From contig NZ_MRYI01000008.1 of NCBI RefSeq assembly GCF_002260525.1, forward strand, positions 124,001 to 188,000: a DNA stretch of 64,000 nt, given 5' to 3'. The position numbers and the translations under genes were made by a program. Under the pieces are notes generated by a model that was given only the letters and a program-made list of their open reading frames with translations, had not been told where the DNA came from and searched no databases. Each line of letters starts with the position of its first letter. Position 1 is the first letter of the stretch. Positions 10,707 to 19,687 of this stretch are shown here, piece by piece. This DNA comes from Hahella sp. CCB-MM4. Lineage in GTDB: Bacteria; Pseudomonadota; Gammaproteobacteria; Pseudomonadales; Oleiphilaceae.

Positions 10707-10729
10707 GGCTTGGGGATAAATCCCAAGCC
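10707..10729 (+). other. Intercistronic hairpin between aruD and aruB
   Basis: GGCTTGGG and CCCAAGCC form a perfect 8-bp stem with a 7-nt loop. An alternative longer-range pairing of CCGGCTT (10685-10691) with AAGCCGG (10725-10731) would compete with it. No U-tract follows, so it may act as an mRNA stability element or weak attenuator rather than a terminator. Confidence 0.45.
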
Positions 10730-10794
10730 GGCAGACAACCGTATTAATAAAGAGTTAATGCCGCTTTAATGCGACGATAAGAGGAAACAGTCCT

Positions 10795-12132
10795 ATGACA
10801 GCCTACGAAGTCAATTTTGATGGATTAGTCGGACCCACCCATAACTACAGCGGACTTTCCTATGGGAACGTGGCTTCCGAGACCAATATCAAGGATGTTT
10901 CCAACCCTAAGGAAGCGGCCAAGCAAGGACTGCAAAAAATGAAAGCCCTGCATGATTTGGGGCTGAAACAGGGCATCCTGCTACCCCAGGAGCGTCCCTG
11001 TATCGATACTCTTCGTCAACTGGGTTTTTCTGGATCTGATCGGGAGGTCATGCTTCAGGCTGCCCACGAAGCGCCCGCGTTTCTCGGGGCTGTAGCGTCA
11101 GCTTCCTGTATGTGGACAGCCAATGCCGCCACCGTATCGCCCAGTGCGGATACCCGTGATGGCCGTGTCCACTTTACAGCGGCGAATCTGACGGCCAAGT
11201 TCCATCGTTCGATTGAGCACACCACCACTTCCCGGGTGCTGAGCGCTATCTTTAATAACGACAAACACTTTGCCCATCATCCTGCATTGCCATCGTCGAT
11301 TCAGTTCGGCGATGAAGGAGCGGCCAATCACACTCGTTTTTGTCGTGACTATGATGACGCCGGAGTTGAATTCTTTGTCTATGGGCGCGTAGCCTTTGAT
11401 GAATCTGCACCGAGACCCACCAGATATCCGGCCCGGCAGACTCTGGAGGCATGTCAGGCGATTGCCCGTTTGCATGGACTGGATAGTTCCTCCGTGGTTT
11501 ATGCCCAGCAAAATCCGTCAGTGATTGATCAAGGGGTATTCCATAATGATGTTATTGCGGTCGGTAACCGGAATGTACTGTTCTATCACGAGGAAGCTTT
11601 TCTGAACAGCTCCCGGGTGATGGCGGAGCTGGAAGAGAAGCTTCAGGGTGCTTTATTGAAAGAGGTGAGGGTGCCCAGTTCTGCTGTTACGGTCGAGGAT
11701 GCTGTATCCAGCTACCTGTTCAACAGTCAGCTCCTAAGCATGGGGGATGACAATATGGTGCTGGTGGTGCCCCAGGAGTGTGAGGAAAATACCCGGGTAA
11801 AAGCTTACCTGGATGACTTGGTGACCCGGAACACGCCGATTAAGCAAGTGAAGGTATTTGACCTCAAACAGAGTATGAAGAACGGCGGTGGCCCGGCCTG
11901 TCTGCGTTTACGGGTGGCGCTCACCGAAGAGGAACTGGCAGCGGTTCATCCACAGGTTCTGATGTCTGATCAGTTATTCGAACAGCTCAATGCCTGGGTA
12001 GATAAGCATTACCGGGACCGCATCAGTCAGCAGGACCTGGCCGATCCGGCGCTGTTGGAAGAATGCCGCACGGCTCTGGATGAACTGACTCAGCTGCTGA
12101 AACTGGGTTCAATCTATCCATTCCAGCTGTAA
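10795..12132 (+). CDS. aruB: N-succinylarginine dihydrolase
   Basis: This 445-residue AstB-family enzyme of the amidinotransferase fold hydrolyses N-succinylarginine to N-succinylornithine, CO2 and ammonia. The start [22 protein letters not shown] is shown here only in part: [18 protein letters not shown] is typical of the family. [11 protein letters not shown] carries catalytic residues, and the C-terminal [17 protein letters not shown] provides the nucleophilic Cys. GAGGAAAC precedes ATG 10795. It is the last arginine gene here. The following gene is a phosphatase, so astE/aruE is absent from this cluster. Confidence 0.95.
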   Translation: MTAYEVNFDGLVGPTHNYSGLSYGNVASETNIKDVSNPKEAAKQGLQKMKALHDLGLKQGILLPQERPCIDTLRQLGFSGSDREVMLQAAHEAPAFLGAVASASCMWTANAATVSPSADTRDGRVHFTAANLTAKFHRSIEHTTTSRVLSAIFNNDKHFAHHPALPSSIQFGDEGAANHTRFCRDYDDAGVEFFVYGRVAFDESAPRPTRYPARQTLEACQAIARLHGLDSSSVVYAQQNPSVIDQGVFHNDVIAVGNRNVLFYHEEAFLNSSRVMAELEEKLQGALLKEVRVPSSAVTVEDAVSSYLFNSQLLSMGDDNMVLVVPQECEENTRVKAYLDDLVTRNTPIKQVKVFDLKQSMKNGGGPACLRLRVALTEEELAAVHPQVLMSDQLFEQLNAWVDKHYRDRISQQDLADPALLEECRTALDELTQLLKLGSIYPFQL

Positions 12133-12173
12133 CAGACCTTATCTGATTGCAGCCTCCTACCGCGCAACGCAAC

Positions 12174-12198
12174 TTCCCAGCTCGTAAAAGGCTGGGAA
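12174..12198 (+). terminator. Hairpin downstream of aruB
   Basis: TTCCCAGC and GCTGGGAA form a perfect 8-bp stem with a 9-nt loop about 40 nt after the aruB stop. No T-run follows, so this is only a possible transcript end. Confidence 0.35.
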
Positions 12199-12348
12199 GG
12201 CGTTCGCACCCCTGACACTCAGATCTGGAACTGGTGTGCATTTAACGCTAAGCTGTCACGCAGGTTAGGGGGTCACTGCAGGCAATGTCTACCCAGTATT
12301 CTGAGCGTCTGCCGTTACCCTCATCAGGTGTTAATGAGGGGAATACAT

Positions 12349-13188
12349 TTGGATTCAGATCAACGTTTGCGGTTTGATGTCGCAGGCCATACGGATATAG
12401 GTGCGGTCCGCAAAGCCAATGAGGATAGTGTTGACTGGTATTTGTCTCCCAGCAGGGAAACTGCTCTTGCCGTAGTTGCTGATGGCATGGGCGGCCATGC
12501 CGGAGGAGCCAAGGCCAGCCAAATGGCGATCGAGGTCTTTGTGGCTACACTGGCCATGCCTCTGGCCAGCAAAAAGCTGATTGATTTGGAGCGCTTGAGA
12601 GGCGCGCTTTATACAGCCGCAGAGCAAGCTCACGAATCCATCTGCCAGGCCCGGAGCGAGCAGCCGGAATACGGTAAAATGGGAACCACTCTCGTAGCGT
12701 TATGGGCCCAAAATCATCAGGCTTCCATACTGCACGTCGGTGATTCCAGGTGCTATCGCATTCGTCCCCAAGGCCAGAATACCCGTATGGAGCAGCTGAC
12801 TCGAGATGACTCTGTCGTCCAGTCCATGGTGGAAGATGGCACGATCAGTGCCGAAGAGGCAGAGCTCTCCCCCTATCGCAATATGCTTACCCAAGCCGTC
12901 GGCAGTGACGGCGGAATCATCGTGCATCAGATGGATGTTGATGTTGAACCGGGTGATTTATATCTGCTTTGCTCTGATGGTTTGTATAATGAGTTGTCTT
13001 CAGGTGACGTTCTGCAGATTTTGCAGGCCGAAGGGGCTCTTATCGAATTGACTGAGTCCGAGGCAGATCAGCCTGAACCCAATCTGAAACGGATCTCTTT
13101 CAAACTGGCTGAAGCGGCAAAAGCCGCCGGCGGTCACGATAATATTTCGGTAATTTTGTTGCGGGCAGTAAGAGAAGGCTCTGAGTAG
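12349..13188 (+). CDS. PP2C-family serine/threonine protein phosphatase
   Basis: This metal-dependent protein phosphatase (about 279 residues) has the PP2C motifs in order: GAVRKANEDS, VVADGMGGHAGG (metal Asp/Gly), GTTLVALW, HVGDSRCYR, LTRDDSVVQ, LLCSDGLYN and GGHDNISVILL. It probably dephosphorylates Ser/Thr residues opposite a Hanks-type kinase; no kinase gene is in the window, but an FHA protein lies at 37.7 kb. The frame is open from GTG 12328. I favour TTG 12349 because AGGGG (12337-12341) is correctly spaced; ATG 12334 is another candidate. A small membrane protein gene follows. Confidence 0.9.
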   Translation: MDSDQRLRFDVAGHTDIGAVRKANEDSVDWYLSPSRETALAVVADGMGGHAGGAKASQMAIEVFVATLAMPLASKKLIDLERLRGALYTAAEQAHESICQARSEQPEYGKMGTTLVALWAQNHQASILHVGDSRCYRIRPQGQNTRMEQLTRDDSVVQSMVEDGTISAEEAELSPYRNMLTQAVGSDGGIIVHQMDVDVEPGDLYLLCSDGLYNELSSGDVLQILQAEGALIELTESEADQPEPNLKRISFKLAEAAKAAGGHDNISVILLRAVREGSE

Positions 13189-13249
13189 GTTTCCCTGATC
13201 CTATGCTCCTTTTGAACCTTTAGAAGTTAGAAAACCAAGGTAGAGTAAA

Positions 13250-13426
13250 TTGAAAAAGTTGTTCTTTATATTCGGAGTTATCGTTGGAATATGCGCCTTT
13301 GTCAAAATGATCGGTGGGGACCCTAATGCTGGCAGTGGGGCTTATCAAACTGGTTTTCAGGCCGGTCACATTTTTATGATTTGTTTTGGGTTGGCATGTG
13401 CCTGGCGGTTGCATAAAGGGAGTTGA
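13250..13426 (+). CDS. Very small membrane protein, 58 residues
   Basis: I do not recognise the family. The frame starts at TTG 13250 with AAGG at 13237-13240 and ends at TGA 13424. It has a Lys-Lys N-terminus followed by a hydrophobic span (residues 4-20). A small Gly/Asn loop follows (GGDPNAGSGAYQTG), then a second span (about 38-52, GHIFMICFGLACAW) and a basic tail. Two helices with a short loop and good charge asymmetry argue for a real inner-membrane protein. It lies between the PP2C gene and ptsP on the same strand. Confidence 0.6.
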   Translation: MKKLFFIFGVIVGICAFVKMIGGDPNAGSGAYQTGFQAGHIFMICFGLACAWRLHKGS

Positions 13427-13571
13427 TGCACCGATAATTTTCTCCGGTATTCCTCTGTTATGCCGTTCCTCTTTTCTCAAATCCCTCTTGGTAGAACGGC
13501 TCTCGGCCAGTATAGTATGTTACTAGCGTTTTAAGCGCGTCCCTCCAATCGTTGTACCTCAGAGTAATCAG

Positions 13572-15860
13572 ATGCTGGAACCGTTAAAGACTTTAAGAGA
13601 AATTTTTCAGGATGCTGCGGATTTAAAGGCTGCCAAGGATCTTCTGGAACTTATCGTCGAACGGGTGCAGCAATCCATGACGGCTGATGTATGCAGTATC
13701 TATCTGCTTGAGCCGGAGTCTTCGGAACTGGCACTTGTAGCGACCCGTGGTCTGGATCAGGTCTCAGTGGGGCAGGTTACACTGCGGGTTGGAGAGGGTC
13801 TGGTTGGCTATATCGCGCAGCATCAGTCGTTGCTGAATGTTGATAATGCCAGTGAGCATCCAAGTTTCAAGTATTTCCCGGAAACCCGTGAGGAACGATA
13901 TTCGGCATTTCTTGGTGTTCCTATCATCAGCTTTCGTAAGTTGATAGGTGTCATTACGGTTCAGAAAGAGGACGCTTCCTATTTCAGTGACGAACAGGAA
14001 GCATTTGTCATCACGATTGCCGCCCAGCTGGCCGGTCCTCTCAGTCAATGGGTGCATGCAGAAGACGTCAAAACGTTTCTGGCTCAGCCGGATGTTCCTA
14101 TCCAATCCAATCTGAAATTTCAGGGGGTCAAAGGTGCAACGGGCATGGCCATCGGACGAGTCCGCTGGATGCATAGTGCCTACGAGCTGGCTTCTGTGCC
14201 GGATCGGCTTGCATTGGACTCGGGGTATGAGCTGGAAAAGTTCAATCGTGCACTGAACCTTGCCAAAGAGGAGCTGCACAATAGTGGTCGGCGCATGGAA
14301 GGCACTTTGCCGAAAGACGTTCTGGCCTTGTTCAGTGTTTATAAAATGATTTTGGAGGATCGTGAACTATCCTCTGAAACTGAGCAATTTATCCGTGAAG
14401 GCTGGTCGGCTGCCACGGCGTTGCGAAAGACCGTCGAAGCCCACGCCCGGATTTTTGCCAAGATGGACGATCCCTATTTGCAGGCCAAGGCCGATGATAT
14501 CCGTCATATCGGTAATCGTGTCTATGCCAACATGCAGGGAGATGACGGCGGAGATGGATTACAGGTTAATGAACCTACCATTCTGGTCGGGAAGGACATC
14601 AGCATAACGGATATCGCCCAATTCCCTCCCAAATTCCTGGCGGGTATCGTTTGTTCCAGCGGATCATCGCTATCTCACATCGCCATTCTGGCCAATGCAT
14701 TGGGGATACCGGCGGTGATGGGGGGAGGGGGTATCAATCCGTCGCAGATTGACCACGCCGAGGCAGTGATTGACGGCTACCGGGCAGTGGTAGTTTTCAA
14801 TCCGGTTCCCAATCTGCGCAAAGAATACCGCCGTCTGGCCCGCCAGGAAGCCAAATTTATCAAGGGGCTGGATGAACTGCGGGAACTTCCCGCCGAAACC
14901 CCGGACGGTTTCCGCATTAAGCTATATGCCAATACGGGGTTGGTGGCGGATATATCACCAGGACTGCTGCGTGGGGCGGAAGGAGTTGGGCTATATCGCT
15001 CGGAAATTCCTTTCATGCTGCATGAATCGTTTCCCTCTGAGGATGAGCAGGTTCATATTTACCGGAAAATATTGGAAGCCTATGCGCCCAACCCCGTGCA
15101 TATGAGAACACTGGATATTGGCGGGGACAAGAATCTGCCTTATTTCAGCTTCTCTGAGGAGAATCCGTTTCTTGGCTGGCGGGGAATCCGTTTTACTCTC
15201 GACAACACCAGTATTTTCCTCAGTCAGATCCGTGCCATGCTGAGGGCCTCTGAAGGGCTCGATAATCTCAAGATTCTGCTGCCAATGGTCAGTCATTTGG
15301 ACGAGCTGAAAGCATTCCACGGCCTTCTGGAAGAAGCGGTTTCACAATTGAGATCTGCTGGCATAAAGGTTCAGCGGCCGCCAGTAGGGGCAATGATCGA
15401 AGTACCTTCGGCTATGGTCATGCTGCGTGATATTGCCAAGCTGGTAGATTTCGTATCCATCGGTAGTAACGATTTCACCCAGTATATTCTGGCTGTAGAC
15501 CGCAACAATCCCAAGGTGTCGGACTTGTATAACTGGCTGAATCCGGCAGTTATCCGATCTATCGGACACGTGGTACAAAGTGCGCAAAAATACAATCTTC
15601 CTGTCAGCCTGTGCGGCGAGATGGCGGCGGATCCGGCTGCCGTTATTCTGCTGTTGGGAATGGGAGTAGAGATGCTCAGTCTCTCTGCATATAACCTCCC
15701 CAAAACCAAGCTGGTCATTCGGACAATGACCCATGAGCGGGCAGCGGAATTGTGGACCAAAGTTAAACGCAAATCTGATGAGCACAGAATTCGCCGCCTG
15801 CTGGAAAGCGAGCTGGACCGGGTAGGCCTGGGTGGCCTGATTCGGGCCGGTGCGGCTTAA
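13572..15860 (+). CDS. ptsP: Phosphoenolpyruvate-protein phosphotransferase PtsP (enzyme I Ntr)
   Basis: This 762-residue protein starts the nitrogen phosphotransferase relay, taking phosphate from PEP to NPr. Residues about 5-155 form a GAF domain (MTADVCSIYLLEPES, VGEGLVGYIAQ), which in this family senses glutamine or 2-oxoglutarate. Then come the enzyme-I N-terminal region, the phospho-His swivelling domain (SGSSLSHIAILANALGIPAV) and the PEP-binding barrel, with GSNDFTQYILAVDRNNP and the active Cys in LCGEMAADP. Length is normal for PtsP. The usual upstream neighbour rppH is not here. The 3' end overlaps the convergent Fis-type fragment by 4 nt. Confidence 0.95.
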   Translation: MLEPLKTLREIFQDAADLKAAKDLLELIVERVQQSMTADVCSIYLLEPESSELALVATRGLDQVSVGQVTLRVGEGLVGYIAQHQSLLNVDNASEHPSFKYFPETREERYSAFLGVPIISFRKLIGVITVQKEDASYFSDEQEAFVITIAAQLAGPLSQWVHAEDVKTFLAQPDVPIQSNLKFQGVKGATGMAIGRVRWMHSAYELASVPDRLALDSGYELEKFNRALNLAKEELHNSGRRMEGTLPKDVLALFSVYKMILEDRELSSETEQFIREGWSAATALRKTVEAHARIFAKMDDPYLQAKADDIRHIGNRVYANMQGDDGGDGLQVNEPTILVGKDISITDIAQFPPKFLAGIVCSSGSSLSHIAILANALGIPAVMGGGGINPSQIDHAEAVIDGYRAVVVFNPVPNLRKEYRRLARQEAKFIKGLDELRELPAETPDGFRIKLYANTGLVADISPGLLRGAEGVGLYRSEIPFMLHESFPSEDEQVHIYRKILEAYAPNPVHMRTLDIGGDKNLPYFSFSEENPFLGWRGIRFTLDNTSIFLSQIRAMLRASEGLDNLKILLPMVSHLDELKAFHGLLEEAVSQLRSAGIKVQRPPVGAMIEVPSAMVMLRDIAKLVDFVSIGSNDFTQYILAVDRNNPKVSDLYNWLNPAVIRSIGHVVQSAQKYNLPVSLCGEMAADPAAVILLLGMGVEMLSLSAYNLPKTKLVIRTMTHERAAELWTKVKRKSDEHRIRRLLESELDRVGLGGLIRAGAA

Positions 15861-16057
15861 TTCTGGATCATAGAGCTGGTCGGGTCCTCCTCTGGCGAGA
15901 GTTTTTTCAGTCGTTTGCTAAGCCCTGGCTGGGAAATGCCCAGCATCTTTGAAGCCAGAGATTGATTGCCCCGGGTACGGTCCAGTGCCTCTTTCACCAG
16001 TATGCCCCCAATTTCCTGCAGTGTAGGCAGAGGCAAGCTCGCGTCCAGGTCACCCAA
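15857..16057 (-). pseudogene. Fis-type helix-turn-helix remnant of an NtrC-family regulator (or tiny Fis-like protein)
   Basis: The 66 residues from TTG 16057 resemble only the very C-terminus of sigma-54 activators: an LPTLQEIGGILVKEALDRT linker helix, then GNQSLASKMLGISQPGLSKR, a Fis-type DNA-binding helix-turn-helix. In-frame codons upstream of the start (encoding SAQDVVH) extend the likeness for a few residues to a stop at 16082-16084. No AAA+ domain remains. It lies beside the lipase genes, and in Pseudomonas such genes can be controlled by an NtrC-type regulator (LipR). A decayed regulator is therefore plausible, but an expressed mini-protein is not excluded (AGGA lies upstream of the TTG). 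Confidence 0.5.
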
Positions 16058-16193
16058 ATGGACGACATCCTGGGCTGAAAATCACCCATTCAGGTGAATT
16101 GCCGGCCAGACCCCTTTGATATAGTGCTCCCTGTGTTCGCTCGCAGTTACAGCGAAAAATCCTGACAACAAAAACAAGACTGGAGAGCACTTA

Positions 16194-17117
16194 ATGAAGA
16201 AGCTACTCACCGCAGTAGTCTCCTGCTGCCTGTTCCTTATTGGATCAGCAGCCATGGCAGACACGTACACCAAAACCAAATATCCAATTCTCCTTGTTCA
16301 TGGGGTAACCGGATTTGATTATCTGGGCGGCCTCATCGGCTATTTCCATACGATCCCGTATAACCTTTCCCGTTCCGGCGCGACTGTTGAAGTGGCGAAT
16401 GTCTCATTCGTCAACAGCAGTTGGGAGCGTGGCGTTCAGCTAAAGAACTACATCAACAGCCTGGGATATTCCAAAGTGAACATCATGGCCCATAGCCAGG
16501 GTGCGCCGACTTCACGAGTGGCGGTTCATCTCAATCCTTCAAAAGTGGCTTCTGTTACATCTATCGACGGTGTGAATCAGGGCTCGAAGGTTGCGGATGT
16601 CATTCGCGGGATTATCCCTCCGGGGTCCTATGTAGAAGGTGGTGCTGATGCCATTGCCGTCGCGCTTGGCGGCTTGGTGAATTTATTGTCCGGCAACAAC
16701 AACCCTCAGGACGGTATTGCAGCGCTGGAGACTTTGACCACTCAGGGAACCACGGACCTTAACTCAACTTTGGGGTGGAAAGGGGTCAGCCAGACCTACT
16801 GTGCCACCAAAGCCGAGGACGTCTGGTACGGTTCCAACAAGGTGAAATTCTTCTCCTGGACCGGGAGCAGTGTCGTAACCAATGTTCTGGATCTTTCTGA
16901 CGGATTCCTGGCGATAACCGGGCTGTCTTTTGGTTGGGAAGACAATGATGGTCTGGTGGCAAGCTGTGCGACCAAAATGGGGAATGTTATCGGTACCCAT
17001 TACTCCATGAACCACATTGATGCGATCAATCATTTGTTCGGCATCCGTTCGCTGTGGACCAATCCGGTATCACTTTACCGTAGCCAGGCCAACCGTCTGA
17101 AAAATAGAGGGTTGTAA
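16194..17117 (+). CDS. Secreted triacylglycerol lipase (family I), first copy
   Basis: This 307-residue lipase is of the Pseudomonas type. Residues 1-22 form a Sec signal peptide ending AMA. The mature part opens YTKTKYPILLVHG, the oxyanion-hole strand. The nucleophile elbow is AHSQG with Ser101; the family norm is GHSxG, so the first Gly is Ala here. Asp252 (NDG) and His274 (MNHID) complete the triad. Cys in QTYC and VASC match the conserved disulphide. CTGGAGAGC precedes ATG 16194. It is followed by its own foldase gene, as required for folding in the periplasm before type II secretion. Confidence 0.93.
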   Translation: MKKLLTAVVSCCLFLIGSAAMADTYTKTKYPILLVHGVTGFDYLGGLIGYFHTIPYNLSRSGATVEVANVSFVNSSWERGVQLKNYINSLGYSKVNIMAHSQGAPTSRVAVHLNPSKVASVTSIDGVNQGSKVADVIRGIIPPGSYVEGGADAIAVALGGLVNLLSGNNNPQDGIAALETLTTQGTTDLNSTLGWKGVSQTYCATKAEDVWYGSNKVKFFSWTGSSVVTNVLDLSDGFLAITGLSFGWEDNDGLVASCATKMGNVIGTHYSMNHIDAINHLFGIRSLWTNPVSLYRSQANRLKNRGL

Positions 17118-17189
17118 CGGCCACCTTGAATAGAGGCCAAGCGTCCATAGATCAGGTTGATTGAGTATCCGTCGATAAAGGGGAGTTGT

Positions 17190-18323
17190 ATGCACAACGC
17201 TGTACGTCGCCACATGCCGGTCCAGGTGACCGTTATCGCAATCGCTGCTGTACTAATGATCATCGCCGGCTGGTTATGGTTCAACCGGACGCCAGGCCTC
17301 TTTCAGGAACCCTCTCGTCAGGTAACTGAAAGTACTACTCAAACTGCGCCGCATGCCCTGGAGCAGGCGGCTGAAAGTCATTCGGGGGGAGATGCTTCCA
17401 ACGTGCCGGGTGCGGTTCCTAACCTGTCAGGAGATAGCGCTAACCTGCCGGGAGCCACCCCAAAAAAGTACGATGGGGAGAAATTTGCGGCCAGTCTTGA
17501 AGGGACTGATATCGATGGCCAGCTCAAAGTGGATGAAACCGGAAAGCTGATCATTTCAATAGAAGTAAAAGACTTCTTTGATTATTTCCTCAACACGGTT
17601 GGCGAGGTGACACCCGAGCAGGCCCTGGCGGAAATAGAGCGCCTTGCCAGGACCAGCCTGCCACCGGCAGCAGCAGAGCAGGCTCTGGCAATGCTGGACC
17701 AGTACCTTGAATATAAGCAGGCTGCTTTACAGCTAATGCAACAACCTCTGCTGCCCGTTGACCAGCAAACCCCGGAATATCACCTGAGTGTGCTGACCCA
17801 ATCGCTTGAGCAGTTGAAGCAGATTCGCCGCCAGATAATGAATCAGGAGGTCGTCGATGCGTTTTTTGGCATGGAGGAAGCCTACGCTGACTATACTCTG
17901 ACCAAAATGGCGATTCAGCAGGATCCAAGTCTCAGCATGACTGAAAAACAACAGCTGCTGGCAGCTAAACGGCAACAGCTTCCGCAGGAACTCAAAGTCG
18001 TGGATGAGCAGCTGGAAAGCTCTGCTATCAGGGCGAGTCAGGCGACTGAGTTATTTCAGTCTGCGACCAGCGAGACGGCTTTGAGGCAAGGGCTGGCGGG
18101 ACTGAGCTATGAACCGCGCCAAATTGATGATTTGGTGGGGCAATGGCAGAGTCAGCGCCAGTTTGAAGATAAATATGCACAATACCTGTCGCAAAAAGAG
18201 CGGATACTGGCTGCGGGTCTGACTGCCGAGGATCAGGATAAGCAAGTAGTGCTGTTGCGGCAGCAATTTTTCACTGGGGAAGAAGAGCTGGTTCAGGCTC
18301 GTTTGCGGGATATGTCTTTATAG
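17190..18323 (+). CDS. Lipase-specific foldase (Lif), first copy
   Basis: This 377-residue membrane-anchored chaperone is of the LipB/LimA/Lif family. A cytoplasmic N-terminus is followed by one span (about residues 11-30, TVIAIAAVLMIIAGWLW). A variable Ser/Pro/Gly linker with short repeats (about 55-90) comes next, then the helical foldase domain. The signature motif appears as KDFFDYFLNTVGE, and GMEEAYADYTL also matches family helices. It wraps the lipase in the periplasm and is not secreted with it. AAAGGGGAG at 17177-17185 supports ATG 17190 over the longer frame from 17157. It is co-transcribed with the lipase. Confidence 0.93.
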   Translation: MHNAVRRHMPVQVTVIAIAAVLMIIAGWLWFNRTPGLFQEPSRQVTESTTQTAPHALEQAAESHSGGDASNVPGAVPNLSGDSANLPGATPKKYDGEKFAASLEGTDIDGQLKVDETGKLIISIEVKDFFDYFLNTVGEVTPEQALAEIERLARTSLPPAAAEQALAMLDQYLEYKQAALQLMQQPLLPVDQQTPEYHLSVLTQSLEQLKQIRRQIMNQEVVDAFFGMEEAYADYTLTKMAIQQDPSLSMTEKQQLLAAKRQQLPQELKVVDEQLESSAIRASQATELFQSATSETALRQGLAGLSYEPRQIDDLVGQWQSQRQFEDKYAQYLSQKERILAAGLTAEDQDKQVVLLRQQFFTGEEELVQARLRDMSL

Positions 18324-18601
18324 TCTGTGCCGTCTGTTTTGGACCCTGTTTCACGACTCTATTTCACCTTCTTGCCTTCATCTCTTCAAAATCATTCAGT
18401 AAGGCCTAGTCCCGGCTGATAACAGTCGGGTAATCGGCCATCATCCTTCGGCCGAAGAGCCACCCGGAATATCGTCCCTTAAGGCGATTTTAAGATCTAA
18501 CAGTTTTGTCATAATCACTCTATCGTTTGCCGCTCGCAGTATCAGCCGTGCATTCAAAATATTACGGAAAACTGACAAAGGAACGAGTCCGGAGAGCATT
18601 C

Positions 18602-19609
18602 ATGAATACCTTATTTACCGCCAATGTATTCAATAAACAACATAAAAAAACGTTAAACCCGGTGAGAAAGCCTGGCTTTCGTCGTTTTGCCAAGAAACTG
18701 CTGATTGTTTCTGCATCGTGCAGTCTGATGATGATGGGCGCCGCCCAGGCCGGAAGTTATACCAAAACAAAATATCCGATTCTTCTGGTCCACGGTTTTG
18801 CAGGTTTTGATAACCTCGGGGGATTGATCGGCTATTTCCATACGATTCCCTATAATCTCGCCCGCTCAGGTGCCACGGTGGAAGTCGCGAATGTTTCCTT
18901 TGTGCACAGCAGTTGGGACCGGGGCCAGCAGCTAGAGGAATATATCGACTGCCTGGGTTACCCCAAGGTCAACATCATGGCGCATGGTCAGGGGGCGCCG
19001 ACTGCCCGGGTGGCCACTCACTTCAATTCCTGCCATGTCGCGTCTGTCACATCAATTGATGGTATCAATAAGGGCTCTAAAGTCGCCGATATTGTCAGAG
19101 GTGTTATCCCCCCTGATACACCAATTGAAGGGGGTGTTGATGTCATTGCCCGGGCCGCCGGGAGTCTGGTGGATGTCATGGCCGGGAATAGCAATCCCCA
19201 GGACGGTATGCAGGCGCTGGATGCCATGACCTCTCCCGATATGCTGGAATTGAACAATGATCTCGAGTGGAGAGGCGTTAGCCCCGAAAACTGTGACAGC
19301 GGCGATGAAGAGGTCTGGTATGGCGACGATCTGGTGAAACTGTATTCCTGGAGCGGCCGTAGTCCTGTGACTAATCTGCTTGATCCCTCGGATGCCTTTC
19401 TGGGAGTGACATCACTGGTGTTTGGCCATGAGCGGAACGATGGGTTTGTCTCAAGTTGCTCCAGCAAGCTGGGCAAGGTCATTGGAACCCACTATTCCAT
19501 GAATCACCTGGATGCCATCAATCATCTGTTTGCGGTGCGTTCTTTGTGGACCAATCCGGTATCGCTTTACCGAAGCCAGGCTAACCGGCTGAAGAAAGAA
19601 GGCTTATAA
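18602..19609 (+). CDS. Lipase paralogue lacking the catalytic serine (second copy)
   Basis: The 335-residue protein is very similar to the first lipase over its whole mature length. The nucleophile elbow reads AHGQG: codon GGT at 18986-18988 encodes Gly129 where the first copy has Ser101. Asp280 (NDG) and His302 (MNHLD) are kept, as are the two disulphide Cys; two extra Cys appear (DCLG, NSCH). The signal region is long (about 50 residues) with FRRFAKK before the hydrophobic core. GGAGAG at 18591-18596 fixes ATG 18602. It should be unable to hydrolyse esters by the normal mechanism, yet the frame is intact and its own foldase follows. Confidence 0.92.
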   Translation: MNTLFTANVFNKQHKKTLNPVRKPGFRRFAKKLLIVSASCSLMMMGAAQAGSYTKTKYPILLVHGFAGFDNLGGLIGYFHTIPYNLARSGATVEVANVSFVHSSWDRGQQLEEYIDCLGYPKVNIMAHGQGAPTARVATHFNSCHVASVTSIDGINKGSKVADIVRGVIPPDTPIEGGVDVIARAAGSLVDVMAGNSNPQDGMQALDAMTSPDMLELNNDLEWRGVSPENCDSGDEEVWYGDDLVKLYSWSGRSPVTNLLDPSDAFLGVTSLVFGHERNDGFVSSCSSKLGKVIGTHYSMNHLDAINHLFAVRSLWTNPVSLYRSQANRLKKEGL

Positions 19610-19687
19610 GATCCGTGTTGGACGTTGTCTCATCACCATTGCGCGGGTTGCTGACTTATGATCAGTAGCCCGCCAGGAAGGACCCGA

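Noticed and set aside
16095-16125. Sigma-54 promoter (GG-N10-GC) before the first lipase
   Set aside because: GG and GC are at the right spacing, but the flanking bases do not match TGGCAC-N5-TTGCA, so it is most likely chance.
18446-18457. Palindrome CTTCGGCCGAAG between the two lipase pairs
   Set aside because: A 12-bp GC-rich palindrome is not rare, it has no second copy at the first lipase promoter, and no known site matches.
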